From NCBI GenBank assembly GCA_015222915.1, contig JADFWE010000211.1:1-6695 (forward strand): 6,695 nt of DNA, written 5' to 3'. The stretch comes from Pseudomonadota bacterium. GTDB taxonomy: Bacteria > Pseudomonadota > Gammaproteobacteria > SZUA-229. Both the position numbers and the translations under genes were made by a program. Positions 1-6,695 of this stretch are shown piece after piece (position 1 is the stretch's first letter; every line of letters begins with the position of its first letter). The notes under the pieces were generated by a model. That model ran no database searches. It was given only the letters and a program-made list of their open reading frames with translations, and was not told the origin of the DNA.

Positions 1-221
1 CTTTTATCATAGTCAAAATGATAACCGCCCGATTTAGCAGCCATCCATAACTGGTTCATCGCACCCTGTTTACTAAAGATGATCTTGCTGCCGTCTTCAA
101 ACTCCAGCGTCAACACACCACCTATCTCATCGTAATCGATATCGACACCACTATTATCGATAGCATCCTGAATATCTTCGATGGTCTGTTCAGCAATCTG
201 CTGAAATTCTGATTCGTTCAT
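1..221 (-). CDS. cyaY: CyaY, bacterial frataxin (partial, 3' end cut by window edge)
   Basis: I translated the minus strand from the ATG at 221-219. It gives 73 residues with no stop before the left edge, beginning MNESEFQQIAEQTIEDI. The family features are clear: an N-terminal helix with an acidic ridge (E3, E5, E11, E15, D16, D19, then D27, D29, D31, E32), the first strands with GGVLTLEFEDGSKII (34-48), and QLWMAAKSGGYHFDY (57-71), close to the E. coli CyaY segment QVWLATKQGGYHFD. Known family members bind iron through the acidic ridge and interact with the IscS cysteine desulfurase in iron-sulfur cluster assembly. About 30 C-terminal residues of a usual ~105 lie outside the window. A Shine-Dalgarno AAGG (plus-strand 229-232) sits seven bases before the ATG. 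The gene follows gatB on the same strand, separated by a large inverted repeat, so it may share read-through transcription or have its own promoter. Confidence 0.93.
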   Translation of the reverse strand, partial: MNESEFQQIAEQTIEDIQDAIDNSGVDIDYDEIGGVLTLEFEDGSKIIFSKQGAMNQLWMAAKSGGYHFDYDK

Positions 222-355
222 TTTAAAACCTTACAAGCTAATTTTTTAACCACAGAGGCACAGAGGACACAGAGTTTTTTATTTTTTTACGCTTTAAAAA
301 GAGTAATGTTTCTCCGTGTCCTCTGTGCCTCTGTGGTCCAATTTTTTTTATCTTC
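222..355. other. gatB-cyaY intergenic region
   Basis: These 134 bases between the gatB stop and the cyaY start are strongly AT-rich outside the inverted repeat at 250-336. They contain the cyaY ribosome binding site (229-232), homopolymeric A/T runs on both flanks of the palindrome and in its loop, and no convincing coding frame. No clear promoter for cyaY was found, although the A/T runs make -10-like words easy to find by chance. Confidence 0.8.
250..336. repeat. Near-perfect inverted repeat, 25-base arms, 37-base loop
   Basis: The left arm (250-274) and right arm (312-336) are reverse complements at 24 of 25 positions; the one difference is A271 against C315. In RNA of the minus strand, the direction of gatB and cyaY, that position becomes a G-U wobble. 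The stem then extends by 249/337 (A-U) and 248/338 (G-U), giving about 27 continuous pairs. Each arm is built from a short repeated word: CACAGAGG, CACAGAGGA, CACAGAG. The 37-base loop (275-311) is AT-rich and holds a small inner stem (284-289 with 295-300). From memory, palindromes made of CACAGAGG-like words occur between genes in many environmental bacterial genomes; I cannot check copy number here. It could be a dispersed repeat, an mRNA-stabilising or attenuating hairpin, or both. Confidence 0.9.
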
Positions 356-1813
356 TTATTTCATTTTCTGGCGGATTAACTCGTTCACCTGTGCCGGATT
401 GGCTTTGCCTTTCGACATCTTCATCACCTGGCCGACGAAGAATCCCATCATCTTGTCCTTGCCGCCTTTCAGCTCTTCGAACTGTGACGGATTATTGGCG
501 ATGACCTCATCAACGAAGGCTTCGATAGCGCCGGTGTCGGTGATCTGTTTCAGGCCTTTGCTCTCGATGACTTCATCGGCGCTGCCTTCACCTTTCCACA
601 TCGCATCCAGCACGTCTTTGGCGATCTTGCCTGAGATAGTATTGTCTTTTATACGGCTCAATAACAGAGCGAAGGCCCCGGCATCAACCGCTGCGTCTGC
701 TATATCGATCTCCTCACGATTCAGGCGCGCTGAAAGCTCACCGGTGATCCAGTTGGCCGACAGTTTTGCATCGCCGGTCTTTTCTGCCACGGTATCGAAA
801 TAGCTGGACAGGGCCAGCGATGCGGTGATGACACCGGCATCATAAGCCGACAGCCCTAACTCTTCCATGAAACGCTTCTGCTTCTGCTCCGGCAGCTCCG
901 GCAGTTCTGCACGTACCTGCTGGCGGTATTCTTCTGTGATCACCACTGGTAATAGATCCGGATCCGGGAAGTAACGGTAATCGTTGGCCTCTTCCTTGCT
1001 GCGCATGGAGCGGGTTTCATTTTTCACCGAATCATAGAGCCGGGTTTCCTGCACCACTTCACCACCATCTTCGATCAGGTCAATCTGGCGTTCGACTTCG
1101 ATATTGATGGCGCGTTCGACGAAACGGAACGAGTTGATGTTTTTCAGCTCGGCGCGAGTACCGTACTCTTCCTGACCTTTTGGCCGTACCGATACATTGG
1201 CATCACAGCGGAAAGATCCTTCCTGCATATTGCCGTCACAGATACCGATGTACTGTACCAGGGTATGGATCTTTTTCATGTAGGCAACGGCTTCTTTGGC
1301 GCTGCGCATATCAGGCTCGGAGACGATCTCCAGCAGCGGCGTACCTGCGCGGTTGAGATCGATACCGGTCATGCCGGCATAATCTTCATGCAGTGATTTA
1401 CCGGCGTCCTCTTCCAGGTGCGCACGGGTGACACCGATGGTTTTAGTCTCGCCGCTCTCCAGCTCGATATCGATCGTTCCGGGGCCAACGATAGGCAGGT
1501 CGAACTGTGATATCTGATAACCTTTGGGCAGGTCCGGATAGAAATAATTTTTCCGGTCGAACACCGAGCGGTCAGCGACTTCCGCTTTGATCGCCATGCC
1601 GAATTTGACCGCCATGTGCACCGCTTCCTTGTTCAATACCGGTAACACGCCCGGCAACGCGATATCGACCACGCTGGTCTGCGTGTTTGGCTCTGCACCG
1701 TAGGCAGTGCTGGCACCGGAAAAGATCTTTGATCTGGTCGCCAGCTGGGCATGGATCTCCAGCCCGATCACTACTTCCCACTGACCCCATTCGTTACTTG
1801 CTGCACTGCTCAT
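356..1813 (-). CDS. gatB: Asp/Glu-tRNA(Asn/Gln) amidotransferase subunit B
   Basis: This is a 485-residue protein, the usual length for GatB. GatB binds the misacylated tRNA, activates the side-chain carboxylate of its Glu or Asp with ATP, and receives ammonia from GatA. Visible motifs are GLEIHAQL (17-24), [18 protein letters not shown] (86-103), HLEEDAGKS (132-140), the family signature [18 protein letters not shown] (151-168), and RCDANVSVR (202-210). The EIH and HLEED segments belong to the catalytic metal-binding cradle in known GatB structures. A helical region and a YqeY-like tail domain follow, ending [16 protein letters not shown] (457-472) and NELIRQKMK, which in known structures contacts the tRNA. 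The ATG overlaps the gatA stop by one base and has a strong GAGGAG site eight bases upstream, so the start is secure. I see no disruption. Confidence 0.98.
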   Translation of the reverse strand: MSSAASNEWGQWEVVIGLEIHAQLATRSKIFSGASTAYGAEPNTQTSVVDIALPGVLPVLNKEAVHMAVKFGMAIKAEVADRSVFDRKNYFYPDLPKGYQISQFDLPIVGPGTIDIELESGETKTIGVTRAHLEEDAGKSLHEDYAGMTGIDLNRAGTPLLEIVSEPDMRSAKEAVAYMKKIHTLVQYIGICDGNMQEGSFRCDANVSVRPKGQEEYGTRAELKNINSFRFVERAINIEVERQIDLIEDGGEVVQETRLYDSVKNETRSMRSKEEANDYRYFPDPDLLPVVITEEYRQQVRAELPELPEQKQKRFMEELGLSAYDAGVITASLALSSYFDTVAEKTGDAKLSANWITGELSARLNREEIDIADAAVDAGAFALLLSRIKDNTISGKIAKDVLDAMWKGEGSADEVIESKGLKQITDTGAIEAFVDEVIANNPSQFEELKGGKDKMMGFFVGQVMKMSKGKANPAQVNELIRQKMK

Positions 1814-3279
1814 TATTTAAACTCCTCAGGCAACGTGGTATGCCAGTCGGTCTGTTGCTGATATTTGTGCGCGACGTTCAATAGCCTGGCTTCCTCAAAA
1901 TGGTTGCCGATGATCTGCATACCCACCGGCATGCCATCTGAAAAACCGACCGGGATGGACATCGCCGGAATACCTGCAAGGTTGACTGCGATGGTATAGA
2001 TATCGGACAGATACATGGATATAGGGTCGTCGCTTTTCTCACCGATGTTAAACGCGGTTTCCGGTGTCGCCGGCGCCATGATGACATCGACTTTTTCATA
2101 AGCATTTTTGAAGTCGTCGCTGATCAGCTGACGCAGCTGTTGTGCTTTCAGGTAATACGCATCGTAATACCCAGAAGACAGTGCGTACGTACCCACCATG
2201 ATACGGCGCTGCACTTCTTCGCCGAAAGCTTCTCCGCGGGAGCGTGTGTACAGGTCATTCAGATCTTTCGGGTCTTCGCAGCGGTAGCCGTAACGCACGC
2301 CATCGAAGCGCGACAGGTTGGTGGAACACTCTGCTGGTGCCACCACATAATAAACCGGCACCGACAGAGCACTGTTTGGCAGCTCTATCTCCACCAGCTC
2401 GGCACCCATGGCTTTATATTGATCCAGCGCCGTTTTGATGATTGCCTCGACTTCTGCATTCATACCGCCTTCGGCATGGGCGAAATATTCTTTCGGCAGG
2501 CCGATACGCAGCCCGTCCAGCGGTTTATCCAGATCAGCCGAATAATCAGGTACGGCTTTTTCGATACTTGTGGAATCTTTTTCATCGAAGCCGGCCATGG
2601 CATTCAACAGCAGCGCACAGTCACTCGCACTCTGTCCCATCGGCCCGGCCTGGTCGAGGCTGGAAGCAAAAGCGATCATGCCAAAACGGGAGACACGACC
2701 GTAGGTCGGTTTGATACCTGTGATACCACAGAAAGCTGCCGGCTGACGGATAGAACCGCCGGTATCGGTACCGGTAGCCGCAGGCGCCAGACGTGCAGCG
2801 ACAGCCGCAGCCGAACCACCCGATGAACCGCCGGGTACCGCCTTCAGGTTCCACGGATTTTTTACCGCGCCATAGTAACTGGTCTCATTGGATGACCCCA
2901 TAGCGAATTCATCCATATTGGTTTTACCCAGCATCACTACGCCGGCAGCACGCATATTGGTGACCACGGTAGCATCGTATGGTGAGATGAAGTTATCCAG
3001 CATCTTCGACGCACAGCTGGTTTTTACACCGTCGGTACAGAAGATATCTTTATGAGCGACAGGCACACCGGTCAGAGCAGGCGCATTACCGGCTTTCAAT
3101 CGTTCGTCACATTCTTTCGCCTGTGCCAATGCCTGTTCTTCGCAGACGGTGATGAAGCTGTTTAATTTCTCATCGCTGTTCTTTATGCGGTCGAGGAAAT
3201 ACCGGGTTAGTTCGACACTGCTGACTTCGCCGGCCTGCAGCATGGCGGATAATTCGGTGACTGATTTGGTATGGTACAT
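1813..3279 (-). CDS. gatA: Asp/Glu-tRNA(Asn/Gln) amidotransferase subunit A
   Basis: This is a 488-residue amidase-signature enzyme. GatA hydrolyses glutamine, or asparagine, and passes the ammonia through a channel to GatB. The Ser-cisSer-Lys triad of the family is intact. K77 lies in [10 protein letters not shown] (71-80), cis-Ser S152 in [13 protein letters not shown] (148-160), and S176 in [17 protein letters not shown] (169-185). The spacings of 75 and 24 residues equal those of Staphylococcus aureus GatA (K79, S154, S178) as I recall them. The core [26 protein letters not shown] region follows at 185-210, and a conserved end [14 protein letters not shown] lies at 432-445. The N-terminus [14 protein letters not shown] aligns with the family start; only a weak AAGAG-type site precedes it. 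It lies 91 bases after gatC and overlaps gatB by one base. Confidence 0.98.
   Translation of the reverse strand: MYHTKSVTELSAMLQAGEVSSVELTRYFLDRIKNSDEKLNSFITVCEEQALAQAKECDERLKAGNAPALTGVPVAHKDIFCTDGVKTSCASKMLDNFISPYDATVVTNMRAAGVVMLGKTNMDEFAMGSSNETSYYGAVKNPWNLKAVPGGSSGGSAAAVAARLAPAATGTDTGGSIRQPAAFCGITGIKPTYGRVSRFGMIAFASSLDQAGPMGQSASDCALLLNAMAGFDEKDSTSIEKAVPDYSADLDKPLDGLRIGLPKEYFAHAEGGMNAEVEAIIKTALDQYKAMGAELVEIELPNSALSVPVYYVVAPAECSTNLSRFDGVRYGYRCEDPKDLNDLYTRSRGEAFGEEVQRRIMVGTYALSSGYYDAYYLKAQQLRQLISDDFKNAYEKVDVIMAPATPETAFNIGEKSDDPISMYLSDIYTIAVNLAGIPAMSIPVGFSDGMPVGMQIIGNHFEEARLLNVAHKYQQQTDWHTTLPEEFK
1822..1827 (-). promoter_or_regulatory. Ribosome binding site of gatB, inside gatA
   Basis: On the minus strand this reads GAGGAG, eight bases before the gatB ATG, and lies within the last codons of gatA. 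The gatA stop and gatB start share one base (TAATG, 1815-1811). A strong site plus a stop/start overlap suggests translational coupling, which would keep subunits A and B at equal amounts. Confidence 0.85.
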
Positions 3280-3345
3280 ATGTATGACTCTTGATATATG
3301 ACTGTTATGCAGAATAGTTCGCGATAACGTTTATTCTTTGCTTGC

Positions 3346-3364
3346 AGATGCGCCTGCAGCATCT
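3346..3364. other. Small hairpin between gatC and gatA
   Basis: The arms AGATGC (3346-3351) and GCATCT (3359-3364) pair around a seven-base loop, seven bases beyond the gatC stop in the direction of transcription. On the minus strand no run of T follows, so it is not a standard intrinsic terminator. It may be a chance structure or an mRNA stability element between the first two cistrons. The whole gatC-gatA gap is 3280-3370. Confidence 0.4.
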
Positions 3365-3370
3365 TTCAGT

Positions 3371-3658
3371 TTACTCGAGAACTTTCGGCACCAGGTACAG
3401 ACCGTCTTCGACAGCAGGTGCAATCGCCTGAAAATCTTCACGACGATCAAGATCGGTGACCACGTCTTCACGCAGGCGCTGCACCACATCGAAAGGATGT
3501 GACATCGGCGTCACCCCGGTGGTATCAACCGCATCCATCTGTGCGACCAGATCCAGGATATTGGACAGATTGGTAGCATAGGATTGTATATCGGCGTCAT
3601 CGACATTCAGACACGCCAGTTTTGCGATTTTTTTGACTTCATCAACCTCGATCGACAT
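3371..3658 (-). CDS. gatC: Asp/Glu-tRNA(Asn/Gln) amidotransferase subunit C
   Basis: The protein is 95 residues when started at the ATG at 3658-3656, which matches the usual GatC length. GatC is a small helical belt that wraps the GatA-GatB interface and stabilises the complex. Family features are the N-terminal helix IEVDEVKKIAKLACLNV (3-19), the second helix with LSNILDLVAQMDAVDTTGV (31-49), the MSHPFDVVQRLREDVVTD stretch (52-69), and the very conserved end FQAIAPAVEDGLYLVPKVLE. The same frame is open to an ATG at 3748, but the extra 30 residues are rich in Ser, Thr and Asn and unlike known GatC. A GGAG site lies six bases before the chosen ATG. It is the first gene of the leftward operon, divergent from mreB. 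Confidence 0.96.
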   Translation of the reverse strand: MSIEVDEVKKIAKLACLNVDDADIQSYATNLSNILDLVAQMDAVDTTGVTPMSHPFDVVQRLREDVVTDLDRREDFQAIAPAVEDGLYLVPKVLE

Positions 3659-3664
3659 GGAAAA

Positions 3665-3668
3665 CTCC
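3665..3668 (-). promoter_or_regulatory. Ribosome binding site that decides the gatC start
   Basis: On the minus strand this reads GGAG with a six-base spacer to the ATG at 3658-3656. It supports the 95-residue GatC over the longer reading from 3748. Confidence 0.75.
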
Positions 3669-3945
3669 GCATTAGTGGTGGTGTTATGGGTACATGAAAC
3701 AGAACTTGAAAATGAGGCGGAAAAATACCACATTCTGTCCATTTTCACTAGGGAAGCGGTGATTTATCCGGCCAATAGCAGCACAGTAACAGTGATTGAA
3801 TGCAATTTAAGCAGAATTACTGTTTATCCGTCTTTCCCTGGCCAAATTAGAGACAATAAACCTTGCTCAATAGCAGTCTGATTGCTACAGTACGCGGATT
3901 CTGCCCGTGCTTATGACAGGGATGGTGGCATTTTCGGCAAAACAC

Positions 3946-3978
3946 TCTATAAATACTGAATAACTATAACAATACTAA
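3946..3978 (+). promoter_or_regulatory. AT-rich candidate promoter segment for mreBCD
   Basis: The segment contains several -10-like words, the best being TATAAAT at 3948-3954 and TATAAC at 3965-3970. No good -35 box stands 16-18 bases before either. If used, it would give an mreB leader of roughly 100 bases. This is an inference from base composition and position only. Confidence 0.3.
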
Positions 3979-4061
3979 GGGCTAACGACACAATCCGCTT
4001 AATTCTGCCAGGTTCTCCTTACAGATCTATCGGCCATTGCGGCGCCTTAAAGAACACTTAA

Positions 4062-5126
<1,065 letters not shown>

Positions 5127-5216
5127 ACAGCCGTCGAGCAAGCGTCCATCGCAAAACGACTTTGCACTACGTTCGTCGACAATCTTCCATAGCAAGCGCA
5201 TAGGTAAAACCGGCAC

Positions 5217-6206
5217 ATGCAAACCCTGTTCATCCGTGGCCCGTCCGCCACTTTCCGAATGACAGTGCTGGTCGTTGCATCCATCGCCCTGATGGCGGTA
5301 GACCATCAGTGGAAATCACTGGAACTGGTGCGCAGTACACTCTCTGGCATCCTGTACCCGCTGCAATACACCATCGATCTGCCCATCCGGCTGTACTACT
5401 GGAGCGATGAGGTTTTGAGCAACCAGCAGAGCCTGCTCGAAAAAAATCGTGAGTTCGAAGCACGCCACCTGGAAAACCGGGTGCAGCTGCAGAAGCTGGA
5501 CATCATCGAAAAAGAGAACGAACGCCTGCGAAAACTGCTCGGTGCTATCCCGAAAACCACCGAACGATTGCTGGTGGCCGAGATCATCAAAGTCGATCTC
5601 GACCCCTACCGGCAACTGATCCTGCTGAACAAAGGCAACAGCAGTGATGTCTATCGCGGTCAACCGATCATCGATGCCCTCGGCATCATGGGACAGGTGA
5701 TCCACGTCGGACCGATGTCATCTACCGCCATGCTGATCACCGATGCCAGTCACGCTATCCCGGTACAGGTGAACCGCACCGGTCTTCGTGCCATCGCTTT
5801 CGGCACCGGCAAGATCGACCAGCTCGACCTGCGTCACCTGCCGAATAATGTCGATATAAAAGAAGGCGACCTGCTCATCACCTCAGGTCTGGGGCAGATC
5901 TTCCCGCCGAATTTCCCGATCGCCATCATCAGTAAAGTCGAGCGCCCTGCTGGCGAACCTTTTGCCCGCATTACAGCAAAACCTCATGCGCAGCTTGATA
6001 AGAGCCGTGAAGTTCTTCTGGTCTGGCGTAACACACCGCAGCCAGCCACCACAGAAACGACCGACAGTGAAGCCAGTTCTGAGAAAAATGAAACCGGGCC
6101 GGATAGTGCAGAAAAAGCGGAGACCACAACGGACACGACGACAGATGCTGAGAGTGATGTAAAACCGAAGAAGCAGGCAAAACCGGGCAGAGGCAACCGT
6201 GAATAA
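5217..6206 (+). CDS. mreC: Rod-shape-determining protein MreC
   Basis: This 329-residue protein is a bitopic membrane protein whose periplasmic part binds PBP2 and links MreB filaments to peptidoglycan synthesis. In order it shows the conserved N-terminal FIRGPS (5-10), one membrane helix at about 14-29, a coiled-coil segment at about 65-109 rich in Leu, Glu and Lys, and a beta-rich domain at about 115-270 with NKGNSSDVYRGQPII (138-152), ITDASHAIPVQV (174-185) and EGDLLITSGLGQIFP (216-230). The end (272-329) is a Thr/Glu/Asp-rich tail that turns basic after residue 315. Gammaproteobacterial MreCs often carry variable disordered tails. The start agrees with E. coli MKPIFSRGPS; the ribosome site (AGGT, 5202-5205) is weak and 11 bases away. 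It lies 90 bases after mreB, and its last codons overlap mreD. Confidence 0.96.
   Translation: MQTLFIRGPSATFRMTVLVVASIALMAVDHQWKSLELVRSTLSGILYPLQYTIDLPIRLYYWSDEVLSNQQSLLEKNREFEARHLENRVQLQKLDIIEKENERLRKLLGAIPKTTERLLVAEIIKVDLDPYRQLILLNKGNSSDVYRGQPIIDALGIMGQVIHVGPMSSTAMLITDASHAIPVQVNRTGLRAIAFGTGKIDQLDLRHLPNNVDIKEGDLLITSGLGQIFPPNFPIAIISKVERPAGEPFARITAKPHAQLDKSREVLLVWRNTPQPATTETTDSEASSEKNETGPDSAEKAETTTDTTTDAESDVKPKKQAKPGRGNRE
6189..6193 (+). promoter_or_regulatory. Ribosome binding site of mreD, inside mreC
   Basis: AGAGG lies five bases before the GTG at 6199-6201, within the last codons of mreC. It supports the GTG start and suggests that mreD translation is coupled to termination of mreC. Confidence 0.7.
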
Positions 6207-6690
6207 AACATTACGCATAGGCCTGTTCACCCTCATTGTCGCATTCATGCTCGCCATCGTGCCCCTGCCCGACTGGGCCGTGGAATACAGACCCGACTGG
6301 GTGACACTGGTACTCATCTACTGGGCAATGGCGATGCCGACAAAAGTCGGTATTACTGCAGCATGGTTTTCCGGACTGCTGCTCGACGTCAGTTACGGCA
6401 CCCTTATGGGGCAGCATGCAGTCGGTATGGTACTGGTGATCTATGTCATCCATATGCAGCATCAACGGTTGCGCGTGGCCTCACTTTTACAGCAGGCCAT
6501 CGTCATCTTCTTCCTGTTATTACTGAAGCAGCTGCTCATATTGTGGGTAGACGGTATGCTTGGCCGCGCACCCGCCAGTCAGCTCTACTTCATGCCCACC
6601 CTGACCAGCACGCTGCTATGGCCGTGGATTTACCTGGTCCTGCGTGACCTGGAAAGAAAGTTCGGTGGTGACTCTCACTACCAGTATTAA
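6199..6690 (+). CDS. mreD: Rod-shape-determining protein MreD
   Basis: This 163-residue hydrophobic inner-membrane protein compares with 162 residues in E. coli. MreD is the third core Mre protein; it binds MreC and tunes its action on the PBP2-RodA synthase. Hydrophobic segments lie at about 6-22, 33-48, 50-65, 74-86, 95-116 and 134-149, which gives five or six membrane helices. Family matches include VPLPDWAVEYRPDWVTLVLIYW (21-42, with E. coli showing MPWPDN...FRPNWVLLILLYW), GLLLDVSYGTLMGQHA (59-74) and STLLWPWIYLVLRDL (137-151). The GTG start overlaps the mreC stop by eight bases and has a good ribosome site. After the stop only five bases remain, reading GGTAA, so the next gene cannot be seen; mreBCD is often followed by maf/rng or by mrdA-rodA. 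Confidence 0.95.
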   Translation: MNKTLRIGLFTLIVAFMLAIVPLPDWAVEYRPDWVTLVLIYWAMAMPTKVGITAAWFSGLLLDVSYGTLMGQHAVGMVLVIYVIHMQHQRLRVASLLQQAIVIFFLLLLKQLLILWVDGMLGRAPASQLYFMPTLTSTLLWPWIYLVLRDLERKFGGDSHYQY

Positions 6691-6695
6691 GGTAA

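Noticed and set aside
250..336. CRISPR-like repeats from the CACAGAGG words
   Set aside because: The units are 7-9 bases, directly adjacent, with no unique spacers; this is a palindrome with internal short repeats, not a CRISPR array.
306..803. A 165-codon plus-strand frame starting in the palindrome
   Set aside because: It begins in the right arm of the inverted repeat and then runs antisense to gatB. Its opening residues (LRVLCASVV) come from the CCTCTGTG repeat and not from a real protein.
2140..2826. A 228-codon open frame on the plus strand opposite gatA
   Set aside because: It lies wholly antisense to the well-conserved gatA. The translation is rich in His, Arg, Thr and Cys with no recognisable motif, which is typical of a shadow frame.
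3659..3748. A 30-residue N-terminal extension of GatC
   Set aside because: The extra residues do not resemble GatC, and a good ribosome site precedes the internal ATG that gives the normal family length.
3633..3881. An 82-codon plus-strand frame across the gatC start and intergenic region
   Set aside because: It starts inside gatC on the opposite strand, has no clear ribosome site and no recognisable domain.
3921..3940. Possible sigma-54 (-24/-12) promoter before mreB
   Set aside because: The GG and GC elements are present but eight bases apart, where ten are required, so the spacing does not fit.

Overview
This window looks like a chromosomal core region of a gammaproteobacterium with moderate GC. 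MreB, MreC, MreD and CyaY read most closely, from memory, like gammaproteobacterial versions. The divergent gatCAB / mreBCD layout matches the arrangement I recall from Pseudomonas and other gammaproteobacteria that use the indirect Asn/Gln-tRNA route. The genus cannot be fixed from this sequence alone.

Left part, minus strand (transcribed leftward): gatC (3658-3371), gatA (3279-1813), gatB (1813-356), then cyaY (221 to beyond the left edge). GatC, GatA and GatB form the tRNA-dependent amidotransferase that turns Glu-tRNA(Gln) and/or Asp-tRNA(Asn) into the correctly charged tRNA. gatA and gatB overlap by one base (TAATG), and a strong Shine-Dalgarno site for gatB lies inside the end of gatA. 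cyaY (bacterial frataxin, iron-sulfur assembly) follows after a 134-base gap that holds a striking near-perfect inverted repeat with 25-base arms.

Right part, plus strand: mreB (4077-5126), mreC (5217-6206) and mreD (6199-6690) encode the actin-like rod-shape filament and its two membrane partners, which direct lateral peptidoglycan synthesis. mreD starts with GTG inside the last codons of mreC. The window ends five bases after the mreD stop.

The two operons diverge from a 418-base non-coding region (3659-4076) that must hold the signals for both. An AT-rich stretch at 3946-3978 is the best place for an mreB promoter, but no strong -35/-10 pair is visible.

All seven genes are recognisable housekeeping genes, and the six complete ones are intact with their key motifs. 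I see no mobile element, CRISPR array, RNA gene or unknown system. The most interesting non-genic item is the palindrome between gatB and cyaY. Next are the acidic Thr-rich tail of MreC and the small repeats in the divergent intergenic region.
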